A stretch of DNA of 12,992 nucleotides from CAZXIY01 sp964640935. Lineage in GTDB: Archaea; Thermoplasmatota; Thermoplasmata; Methanomassiliicoccales; Methanomethylophilaceae. Where the stretch lies: positions 1-12,992 of the forward strand of contig CAZXIY010000033.1 in assembly GCA_964640935.1 (NCBI GenBank), in the 5' to 3' direction. This document shows positions 1-5,895 of the stretch, in pieces. A program made the translations under genes and the position numbers. Positions within the stretch are counted from its first letter, which is position 1; each line of letters begins with the position of its first letter. The notes below the pieces were generated by a model. The model was not told the origin of the DNA. It worked only from the letters and a program-made list of their open reading frames with translations, and did no database searches.

Positions 1-341
1 CCCGGAAGAGTCGTTGAAGAATTGCAGCAATGTCTTGATCTTCTCGACATCCGCAGCCTTATCCTGTATGTCGAGATCAAATACGAGATACACATCCGTG
101 TACCTAAGACCCAATATTCGTTTCTTCTCCGGATTATTTTCACCGGACCTAAAGAGCGCAACAAATCCAGATCGTCGTCTAGTTCCCCATTGTTGAATAA
201 TTGTTGGATCAGACGATGTATGCTGGTCTCGTATGTGTAGATCTCGCGTGCCCCGCCGATTCCGCACTTTGACCACATGCTTTTCAGGAACAGAGGTTCG
301 GTCTTTGCTCCCTCGGTGATGTAGAGGACGTTCTTAGTCAT
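1..341 (-). CDS. TOPRIM-like partner of the AAA ATPase, partial and apparently frameshifted
   Basis: The ATG at 341 lies inside the last codons of the upstream ATPase gene, an 8-nt overlap that suggests translational coupling. The first ~60 residues read MTKNVLYITEGAKTEPLFL and end near DDDLDLLRS. After about position 150 that frame stays open but turns into Arg/Ser/Cys-rich non-coding-like sequence. The frame one base away reads GENNPEKKRILGLRY, then TDVYLVFDLDIQDK and EKIKTLLQFFND up to the window edge. An early acidic 'TEGxKTE' motif and a later DxD on a hydrophobic strand are what a TOPRIM fold shows (as in RloB, or the DUF4435 partner of AAA15 ATPases). The exact family is not certain. 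The shift needs one missing base (or two extra) at roughly 147-165, so this is either a broken gene or a sequencing error. The C-terminus lies outside the window. Confidence 0.6.
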   Translation of the reverse strand, partial: MTKNVLYITEGAKTEPLFLKSMWSKCGIGGAREIYTYETSIHRLIQQLFNNGELDDDLDLLRSLGPVKIIRRRNEYWVLGTRMCISYLISTYRIRLRMSRRSRHCCNSSTTLP

Positions 342-1461
342 CGAACTCTCCGTTGCGGAGCATCTTCTCTATGTTATGCCCCTCGCGGATCTCTCTGTCG
401 GTAGAGTCGGAGAACGATCTGACAGCCCCGTTCTTTATTATCAGGTAGCAGTCCGGCCTCATAAGTTCATTGCCGACAAGATAGGTGTTGTAAGATGTAA
501 GCAAGACCTGCATATTCTTGAATCTCATCAATATCTTCAGTATCTCGCGTGCGAGGTCATAGTGGTAATGCGCATCGAATTCATCTATGAACAGAAATGA
601 CACATTGTTGAAGTTCCGACTCCAATAATAGAACAATTCCAGATCCTTCGTGCCGCTCGATGCGACCCACGTGAATGGGAGCATCTTCCCGCTGCTGTAT
701 CTTTCAGCGAATACATCGGGCATGCCGTTCGTTCTTACCGCGACAAGATCCATGTCCAACTTGGCAGTATCCTTTAAAAATCTTTTAAAGTCGTCCACGA
801 GACCGTTCTTCATTATGTATTGTTCCAGGTATTCTGTTCCTTTGGTGAAACCGATGTATGTGACGCCGTCGGTCGTGGATCTGAAATAGAGCATCCTTCT
901 GACATAATCCATCACGAAAGACACCGGTGAATCAACGCCCTGTATCGTATTGTTGGCAACATATCTGAGAATCGAGAGCGATCTGTTCTGCGTGCTCATC
1001 TGCAGATCCGATGCCCCGATCTCCGCAAGACCGGAATAATTCGGTTCGCCGACCGACTCGAGATCGCGTTCGAATATCATTCTTCCGTCTATCTCGAATC
1101 TTTCGAACGTCAGCTCCATCGGTCCTTTCTTTTTGTACTCGTATGTGATTATTTTTGCTCCGTCCTGGAACTCGTAGCGAAAAGAAGCACTGCCCCCGGA
1201 TATGTCGCCGTTCATGAAACTGTTCGCATCCATCTGATGCATATCTGTTTGATTATCGGTGAGCGTGTATACGATGTCGAAGAGAGCGTAACCGAGATTT
1301 GTCTTCCCGCTGCCATTGGCCCCTATCAGGATCGCTTTCCCGAGGACGCCGTCGTCGGTTATGCAATCATCATTGAAATGATACCCTTTGACTGCCGTAA
1401 AATCAAGTGTGAGCTCTTCCTTGAATCCTTTGTATCCCTTTACGGAAAATTTTCTGAGCAT
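334..1461 (-). CDS. AAA family ATPase (AAA_15/AAA_21, OLD/RloA-like)
   Basis: This is a 375-residue ATPase of the ABC/SMC-like class that partners nucleases in bacterial and archaeal defence or DNA-handling modules. It opens with the typical MLRKFSVKGYKGFKEE strand pair. Walker A is GANGSGKT (47-54), an ABC-signature-like SSGTKDL lies at 268-274, Walker B FLFIDEFD at 289-296 is followed by HYHYD, and a sensor-like LLTSYNTYL at 320-328. The open frame extends upstream to 1599. I chose the ATG at 1461 because homologous domains begin there and because a TATA-like element and a dyad lie just upstream. The extra 46 residues would cover the promoter and touch the previous stop codon. Its stop codon overlaps the start of the TOPRIM-like gene, so the two probably form one operon. 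The ATPase class is secure; a defence role is inferred from gene order only. Confidence 0.85.
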   Translation of the reverse strand: MLRKFSVKGYKGFKEELTLDFTAVKGYHFNDDCITDDGVLGKAILIGANGSGKTNLGYALFDIVYTLTDNQTDMHQMDANSFMNGDISGGSASFRYEFQDGAKIITYEYKKKGPMELTFERFEIDGRMIFERDLESVGEPNYSGLAEIGASDLQMSTQNRSLSILRYVANNTIQGVDSPVSFVMDYVRRMLYFRSTTDGVTYIGFTKGTEYLEQYIMKNGLVDDFKRFLKDTAKLDMDLVAVRTNGMPDVFAERYSSGKMLPFTWVASSGTKDLELFYYWSRNFNNVSFLFIDEFDAHYHYDLAREILKILMRFKNMQVLLTSYNTYLVGNELMRPDCYLIIKNGAVRSFSDSTDREIREGHNIEKMLRNGEFDD

Positions 1462-1469
1462 GGTATCTG

Positions 1470-1513
1470 TATCCGTAATTTTTTTACGGATATGTATTAC
1501 AATGTATATTATT
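1470..1513 (-). promoter_or_regulatory. Promoter and TSS-centred dyad of the ATPase/TOPRIM pair
   Basis: On the minus strand a TATA-like TAATATAC lies at 1511-1504. About 26 bp downstream the predicted start of transcription falls near 1481, leaving a ~20-nt leader before the ATG at 1461. A perfect 9-bp inverted repeat (1470-1478 and 1484-1492, TATCCGTAA with TTACGGATA, 5-nt A/T spacer) is centred exactly at 1481. It could be an operator that covers the start site, or a short hairpin in the leader. The element positions are seen in the sequence; function is inferred. Confidence 0.4.
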
Positions 1514-1559
1514 AACGTAACGGGGCGGGACAGCAACGAGTACCGATCTGAATTCACTC

Positions 1560-1588
1560 GAAATAAGAGTAAACGGGCACTCGCCCCG
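1560..1588 (-). terminator. Possible terminator after the two-fold repeat protein
   Basis: Just after the stop codon of the upstream gene, the minus strand forms a short GC stem (CGGGGC, loop GAGT, GCCCG, with one bulged G; 1588-1574). A T-rich stretch, TTTACTCTTATTT, follows at about 1573-1561. The stem is only five pairs, so the call is tentative. Archaeal termination can also use the T-rich tract alone. Confidence 0.35.
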
Positions 1589-1599
1589 CTGTCCTCCAT

Positions 1600-2532
1600 T
1601 CAGCAATACAGGACAAAGAACGCCCATGCGACCACGTTATCTGCCGCCTCTTCCGCCGAATCGCATTCTATGCCGTAGCAATGCGACACTGTGCCGGAAT
1701 GATAAACTGCGTCGAATACCGCCGTCGACGAATAGGACACGGTTATCCCCATGGTAACCCAGCCAGGGTCGCATTCGTATGACGATACGATGTATCCGCT
1801 TTCTACGAGACCTTTCACGATGGATTGGACGTTCGATCCGTTGGCATCAATCCAACTTTGCGTTATGAAGATCATGTCGCATCCGCTCAGGTCGTCCGCG
1901 TCCCCGACGGCGACCGTTGTCCTGTCGGACTGCAACAGACCCTTCAGAGCGTTCGCTCCGTCGCCGGTACCGAGGATACCGACATCGAGAACTTTGTCCG
2001 TAAGGATCTTCTCGTCCATGGCCCATGTTATGGTGGATATCACATTCGCTTCCCGGTCCGGATCGCTCTCCGAATTCCTTGTTACATCCGTACCCGACCT
2101 GCAGGCCGAATCGACCGAGCTGACCTCCACGTTCGGCCCGTAACTGTACCATCCGGGGTTGCAGTAGTATGCGGAGACGACCGAACCGCTGTCGAGCATC
2201 TCGTTCACGGATACGAGATTCGTGTCGAAGTTATCGTTGACCCAATCCTGCGTCAGGAATACGAGATCGTAACCTAACGACAGCTCGTAATCGTCGGAAT
2301 AGGCGACCTTGTAATTGTCGGTCGGCATGTATCCGCCCAGCTGGTCGGCGATGTCGCCGATGCCGAGTATCATGACGTCCAACGGCATCCATTTGTAGAA
2401 CGCTCCGTTCTCCCCGTCGTAAACTTCCGTTCCTTCGCCGGACGGATTGTTGTCGACATTGAATACGACCGCCGATACCAATAGGGCTGCGGCGACACAT
2501 ACGGCGATTACGGCAAGGGATTTGCTGTTCAT
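1600..2532 (-). CDS. Secreted or membrane-anchored protein with two tandem homologous domains
   Basis: This 310-residue protein is not recognised as a named family. Residues 6-24 (LAVIAVCVAAALLVSAVVF) form a hydrophobic segment after a short charged N-terminus, a signal peptide or anchor. No convincing lipobox follows. The rest is two copies of one ~125-residue unit (about 51-174 and 182-308). Matching landmarks are LDVMILGIGD/LDVGILGTGD (51-60/182-191), DLVFLTQDW/DMIFITQSW (89-97/219-227), YCNPGW/ECDPGW (123-128/253-258), SGT, and a final Val/Trp-rich helix. The GxGD strand-turn and the hydrophobic 'FxTQxW' strand suggest a Rossmann-like or response-regulator-like alpha/beta fold, but this is inference. 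Mature regions are very acidic with few Lys, as expected of an extracellular protein. It ends abruptly in FFVLYC. It faces away from the divergent DUF4143 ATPase gene and may share its control region. Confidence 0.8.
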   Translation of the reverse strand: MNSKSLAVIAVCVAAALLVSAVVFNVDNNPSGEGTEVYDGENGAFYKWMPLDVMILGIGDIADQLGGYMPTDNYKVAYSDDYELSLGYDLVFLTQDWVNDNFDTNLVSVNEMLDSGSVVSAYYCNPGWYSYGPNVEVSSVDSACRSGTDVTRNSESDPDREANVISTITWAMDEKILTDKVLDVGILGTGDGANALKGLLQSDRTTVAVGDADDLSGCDMIFITQSWIDANGSNVQSIVKGLVESGYIVSSYECDPGWVTMGITVSYSSTAVFDAVYHSGTVSHCYGIECDSAEEAADNVVAWAFFVLYC

Positions 2533-2591
2533 TGGATCGTCCGGTATAATGTGATCTCGCTATTTGTCGTTTGGTACGGATTCGCAATGAT

Positions 2592-2627
2592 TCCGAAAAA
2601 ATTGTAACGTTACAATGAATTCCGAAT
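2592..2627. repeat. 36-nt direct repeat, copy 1, with 16-bp palindrome
   Basis: Copy 1 of a repeat that matches 2663-2698 at 34 of 36 positions. Its core, ATTGTAACGTTACAAT at 2601-2616, is a perfect palindrome, preceded by an A-run and followed by GAATTCCGAAT. It lies 60-95 bp upstream of the secreted-protein start codon (minus strand). It sits at the predicted transcription start of a minus-strand TATA-like box at 2634-2641. It looks like a binding site for a dimeric transcription factor. Confidence 0.6.
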
Positions 2628-2633
2628 ACAATA

Positions 2634-2641
2634 CTATTTAT
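2634..2641 (-). promoter_or_regulatory. Possible TATA box for the secreted-protein gene
   Basis: The minus strand reads ATAAATAG here. A start about 26 bp downstream falls near 2610, within the first palindrome, giving a ~78-nt leader to the ATG at 2532. A weaker alternative is CAAATAG near 2561-2567, which would give an almost leaderless transcript. The choice between them is not resolved by the sequence. Confidence 0.3.
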
Positions 2642-2651
2642 CCTGCTGCCA

Positions 2652-2663
2652 CCTATAATAAAT
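2652..2663 (+). promoter_or_regulatory. TATA box for the first DUF4143 ATPase
   Basis: CCTATAATAAAT is a good archaeal TATA element. Transcription would begin near 2683, inside the second palindrome, with a ~25-nt leader. A Shine-Dalgarno-like GGTGAT at 2699-2704 precedes the ATG at 2708 with a short 3-nt spacer. Confidence 0.45.
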
Positions 2664-2698
2664 CGGAAAAAGTTGTAACGTTACAATGAATTCCGAAT
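2663..2698. repeat. 36-nt direct repeat, copy 2, with 14-bp palindrome
   Basis: Copy 2, 71 bp from copy 1, differs at two positions (third base C to G, tenth base A to G). The perfect palindrome TTGTAACGTTACAA is at 2673-2686. The last 26 nt (2673-2698) are identical to copy 1 (2602-2627). It lies between the TATA box at 2652-2663 and the ATG at 2708, over the predicted transcription start, where a bound repressor would block initiation. Confidence 0.6.
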
Positions 2699-2707
2699 GG
2701 TGATGGA

Positions 2708-3958
2708 ATGGAAATCCCCAGGGACGGATATCTCAACGAGTTGATCATAAGGAAATGGAACGGCATGGCAAAGGTCATCACCGGCATCAGAAGATGCGGC
2801 AAATCCTATCTTCTGACGAACCTGTTCATGAATCACCTGCTGTCGGAAGGCGTCCCCAGGGATCACATAATCGACATCGAACTCGATCTTTTGGAGAACA
2901 AGGAATATCGTGTTCCGGAAAAGCTTTACGACAGAATTTTGAAGTCGATAACGGATGACCGCGACTATTACGTATTCCTGGACGAGATTCAGCTGGTGGA
3001 CGACTTCGAAAGTCTCGTCAACAGCCTCCTCAGGAAAGGGAACATAGATGTGTATGTCACCGGAAGCAACTCGAAGATGCTCTCCAGCGACGTGATCACA
3101 GAATTCCGCGGAAGAGGCGACGAGATCATGGTGAGGCCGCTGTCATTCTCCGAATTTGCACCGGCGTTCGGCGGCGATAGGCGCGAGGCATGGAAAGCGT
3201 ACATGACGTTCGGCGGAATGCCGGAATTGTTCAATCTCGCCACCGAAGAGCAGAAATCGGCATATCTGAAGAAGCTGACCGACGAGGTTTACCTCAGGGA
3301 CATCAAAGAAAGACACGTCCTAATGCGGCCGGCCGCGCTGGACAGGATCGTAGATATCCTCTCATCCTCGATCGGATCGCTCACCAATCCGACAAGGCTT
3401 AAGAATACGATGCTCAGCAAAGGATACGACAGCATCGATGAGAAGACCGTGACCGATTACATCGGATACCTGGAGGATTCGTTCCTATTCGAGGAATCCA
3501 AAAGATATGATGTAAAAGGCAACTCGTATTTCGATACCCCGCTGAAGTACTACTCGATGGATATCGGGCTGAGGAACGCCCGGCTGAACTTCAGGCAGAC
3601 GGAGTACACACACATCATGGAGAACATAATCTTCAACGAACTCAGATCGAGGGGATTTGATGTGGATGTCGGCATTGTCCAATGCAGGAAAAAGATCGAT
3701 GGAAAGATGACATACTGTCAGCTGGAGATCGATTTCGTGGCAAATAAGGGCAGCCAGAGATTCTACATCCAGTCCGCCTACAGTCTGCCCGGACCTGAGA
3801 AGACGGAACAGGAGATCAGACCGTTCTCGAAGGTTCAGGACTTCTTCAAGAAGATCGTCATCACCGGCGACGACATCCCCCTGAGCCGCGACGAACGCGG
3901 CGTGGTCTTCATGAATGTGATGGATTTCCTCATGGATGCGAAAAGTCTCGATTATTGA
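2708..3958 (+). CDS. AAA_14 ATPase with C-terminal DUF4143 domain (copy 1)
   Basis: This 416-residue protein has the layout of the large archaeal/bacterial 'ATP-binding protein, DUF4143' family. An N-terminal P-loop ATPase carries Walker A GIRRCGKS (26-33), Walker B YYVFLDEIQ (87-95), sensor-like VYVTGSNSKML (115-125) and a downstream Arg cluster, FRGRG (133-137). A winged-helix-like middle and the DUF4143 part, which is related to PD-(D/E)XK nucleases, follow: ENIIFNEL (305-312) and LEIDFV (339-344). The position where an active nuclease would show ExK reads YIQSAYSLP, without the Lys, so nuclease activity is doubtful. The C-terminus (RPFSKVQDFFKKIVITGDD) is like versions common in gut bacteria, which hints at transfer. 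The cellular role of the family is not established. Transcription probably starts from the TATA box at 2652 under the palindromic repeats. Confidence 0.88.
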   Translation: MEIPRDGYLNELIIRKWNGMAKVITGIRRCGKSYLLTNLFMNHLLSEGVPRDHIIDIELDLLENKEYRVPEKLYDRILKSITDDRDYYVFLDEIQLVDDFESLVNSLLRKGNIDVYVTGSNSKMLSSDVITEFRGRGDEIMVRPLSFSEFAPAFGGDRREAWKAYMTFGGMPELFNLATEEQKSAYLKKLTDEVYLRDIKERHVLMRPAALDRIVDILSSSIGSLTNPTRLKNTMLSKGYDSIDEKTVTDYIGYLEDSFLFEESKRYDVKGNSYFDTPLKYYSMDIGLRNARLNFRQTEYTHIMENIIFNELRSRGFDVDVGIVQCRKKIDGKMTYCQLEIDFVANKGSQRFYIQSAYSLPGPEKTEQEIRPFSKVQDFFKKIVITGDDIPLSRDERGVVFMNVMDFLMDAKSLDY

Positions 3959-3972
3959 TAGCGGGATGCCAT

Positions 3973-4003
3973 GTGGACCGACATACGGATCCACGATGGT
4001 TTT
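3973..4003 (+). terminator. Possible terminator after the first DUF4143 ATPase
   Basis: A 7-bp stem, GTGGACC with GGATCCAC (one bulged A, loop GACATAC; 3973-3994), lies 15 nt after the stop codon. A short TTTT follows at about 4000-4003. Stem and position fit a transcription end, but the T-run is short. Confidence 0.35.
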
Positions 4004-4093
4004 CCTATGATGTGACGGCACGCACGTCAATATCCGACTCAACACTGCAAAGCTGCATGAAAATATCAAATTTGTATGTTATAACCGACACAA

Positions 4094-4121
4094 TCATATA
4101 TTTTCAATTGAATATAATGTT
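4094..4121 (+). promoter_or_regulatory. Promoter of the second DUF4143 ATPase, probably leaderless
   Basis: A TATA element, TCATATATTTTC (4094-4105), is centred about 23 bp before the ATG at 4122, so the transcript would begin at or next to the start codon. No Shine-Dalgarno sequence is visible. A TTCAATTGAA palindrome (4103-4112) overlaps the region between TATA box and start and could be an operator. The spacer from 3959 to here holds no other gene that I can support. Confidence 0.45.
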
Positions 4122-5333
4122 ATGTCCATCAGAACTGTGGAGCGCAAAGGGTATCTGAAAAAACTCGAGAGCTTCCGCGACAACACGCAGTTCGTCAAAG
4201 TCATAATGGGCGTCAGAAGATGCGGCAAATCCACGCTCTTAGACCAATACATAGAGAGACTGAGATCCTCCGGCGTCGAAGATCGGGAGATCCTGCATAT
4301 GAATCTCGAATCTTCGGACTACGATTCAATGAAGGACTATCGCGACCTGAACGCATATCTCGGAGAAAGGGTCCCCAAAAAAGGAAGATTCTATGTTTTT
4401 ATCGACGAAGTGCAGAGGATCGAAGGATGGGAAAGATCCGTCAACGCTCTCATGGTGGACTCGGAGGCGGACATATACATCACGGGGTCCAACGCCCACA
4501 TCCTTTCGACAGACCTCTCCACATTCCTGACCGGCCGTTACGTGTCGATAGATATGCTGCCGCTGTCGTTCGCCGAGTACCTGGAACTCAGAGGCGATAA
4601 CAAAAGAGAACGGGCCGTATTCTCAGATTTCCTGCGTTACGGCGGATTTCCCGCAGTTGATCCGTCGGCAGGGCCCATTGCCCTGACATCGACGCTGAGG
4701 GACCTCCACAATTCCATCATGTACGAAGACATAGTATCGCGTGGGAACATCAGAAATACGGAGGATCTCGAACGCATCGTGCAATATCTCATGTTCAACA
4801 TCGGGAATATCATTTCTGCAAAGAAAATATCGGAGGAATTGGGCGGAATAAGCAGAGAGACGGTCGACCGCTACATCGGCCTTCTCAGAGAGGCCTGCCT
4901 GATATACCGCTCGGATCGTTTCGATCTCAGATCCGCTGCTCTGCGCCCCACGCCGAAATACTACTCGGTAGACCAGGGTCTCAGGAATATGTCCGTTGGG
5001 TTCAGGGATCAGGATCTGGGGCGGGTCCTTGAGAATGTAGTGTATCTGGAACTCGTAAGACGCGGATACAATGTCCAAGTTGGAACGTGGGGATCGAAAG
5101 AGGTGGATTTCGTCGCCGACCTTCCGATGCGCGGAAAGGAATACTTCCAGGTGTGCCTCGGATACAGCGACGAAGAGACGAGGAAAAGAGAACTCGCCCC
5201 CCTCAGGGCGATAAAGGACAACTTCCCCAAGACACTGATACTGCTGAACGGCTGGACGGATTCGGCGACAGAGGACGGGATAATGGTAAAAGATGCCGTC
5301 GACTGGCTTCTCGGAAGGGACGGCACATCCTGA
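4122..5333 (+). CDS. AAA_14 ATPase with C-terminal DUF4143 domain (copy 2)
   Basis: A 403-residue relative of the preceding gene, with the same order of parts but clearly diverged. Walker A is GVRRCGKS (30-37), Walker B YVFIDEVQ (91-98), sensor-like YITGSNAHIL (119-128) and TGRY (137-140). Next comes a helix-turn-helix-like stretch ISAKKISEELGGISRETVDRY, cut here to its first half for orientation (231-251), then KYYSVDQGLRN (279-289), ENVVYLEL (304-311) and KEVDFV (326-331). As in copy 1, the expected ExK of a PD-(D/E)XK site is replaced (YFQVCLGYS), so a working nuclease is doubtful. Its own promoter and the terminator-like hairpin after copy 1 suggest independent transcription. It ends 33 nt before the convergent scpB gene. 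ATPase and DUF4143 assignment is firm; the biological role is not known. Confidence 0.88.
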   Translation: MSIRTVERKGYLKKLESFRDNTQFVKVIMGVRRCGKSTLLDQYIERLRSSGVEDREILHMNLESSDYDSMKDYRDLNAYLGERVPKKGRFYVFIDEVQRIEGWERSVNALMVDSEADIYITGSNAHILSTDLSTFLTGRYVSIDMLPLSFAEYLELRGDNKRERAVFSDFLRYGGFPAVDPSAGPIALTSTLRDLHNSIMYEDIVSRGNIRNTEDLERIVQYLMFNIGNIISAKKISEELGGISRETVDRYIGLLREACLIYRSDRFDLRSAALRPTPKYYSVDQGLRNMSVGFRDQDLGRVLENVVYLELVRRGYNVQVGTWGSKEVDFVADLPMRGKEYFQVCLGYSDEETRKRELAPLRAIKDNFPKTLILLNGWTDSATEDGIMVKDAVDWLLGRDGTS

Positions 5334-5335
5334 AC

Positions 5336-5360
5336 GCCGGGGCGGATGGGGCCGCCCGGC
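5336..5360. terminator. GC-rich hairpin between convergent genes
   Basis: GCCGGGGCGG (5336-5345) pairs with CCGCCCGGC (5352-5360) around a 6-nt loop, with one bulged G. It fills the 33-nt space between the stop codon of the second DUF4143 ATPase and that of scpB, so it could stop transcription from both sides. No strong T-run follows on either strand. Confidence 0.45.
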
Positions 5361-5366
5361 ATATGT

Positions 5367-5894
5367 TCAGTTCTTACCTTCGACGGCCTTCGCGGCCATC
5401 TGCTTCTCGTTCTTCTCCAGCCACTTGCGTATGTCGTCCTTCTTGGTGCCCTCGATGCCGAAGTACTCGGAGAAGTGCCTCGTGGTCGTGAGCTCCAGCG
5501 TCTGGCCGACCTGCTTGCCGCTGATCAGACCCATGGACACAAGGTCGCGGACGTCGTCGTATACCCTGGGACCGAGGTTGCGGCACAGCTCGGACTGCAT
5601 CACGGGCTGATTGTACGCTATCGTGACGACGGTCTTCATCATCCCGCGGGTGAGCTCCATCTCGGAGAACTTTCCGGCGTAATCGACGTACTCTTCCCTG
5701 AGCTGCATGCAGAAGTTCGGACCGATCTTCGCGATCTTTATCGCCGATCCCCTTTCGTCGTATTCGGATACGAGATCCTTCAGCGCCGCGCGCACCGCGG
5801 TCTCCGACAGACCTGTCCTGTCGGATATGTCCTTGACACGCAGAGGCTGGGCCGACGAGAAGAGTGCGGCCTCTACCGCGCCCTTCGACTCCAA
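5367..5894 (-). CDS. scpB: Segregation and condensation protein B
   Basis: ScpB is the kite-type winged-helix subunit that dimerises and binds ScpA in the SMC complex, helping to condense and separate chromosomes. The 175-residue product shows the two winged-helix domains expected: residues ~4-75 (ISDRTGLSETAVRAALKDL) and ~85-150 (MMKTVVTIAYNQPVMQSEL, then YDDVRDLVSMGLISGK). The Lys-rich tail WLEKNEKQMAAKAVEGKN follows. Translation starts at TTG (5894-5892), one base after the scpA stop. The choice is supported by GGTGAT at 5905-5900, five bases upstream. It is the last gene of the smc-scpA-scpB operon and ends against a convergent gene. Confidence 0.9.
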   Translation of the reverse strand: MESKGAVEAALFSSAQPLRVKDISDRTGLSETAVRAALKDLVSEYDERGSAIKIAKIGPNFCMQLREEYVDYAGKFSEMELTRGMMKTVVTIAYNQPVMQSELCRNLGPRVYDDVRDLVSMGLISGKQVGQTLELTTTRHFSEYFGIEGTKKDDIRKWLEKNEKQMAAKAVEGKN

Positions 5895-5895
5895 A

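Noticed and set aside
140..160. Programmed -1 frameshifting in the TOPRIM-like gene
   Set aside because: No slippery heptamer or clear downstream stimulatory structure at the junction.
1462..1599. N-terminal extension of the ATPase from an ATG at 1599
   Set aside because: The 46 extra residues overlap the promoter-like region and terminator and are not part of the ATPase fold; homologous domains start at the ATG at 1461.
2450..2520. Lipobox for lipoprotein anchoring of the repeat protein
   Set aside because: The only Cys in the hydrophobic segment (residue 12) is too early and not in an L-x-G/A/S-C context followed by a mature acidic linker.
2592..2698. CRISPR array
   Set aside because: Only two repeat units with a palindromic core, lying at predicted promoters; no further units or cas genes.
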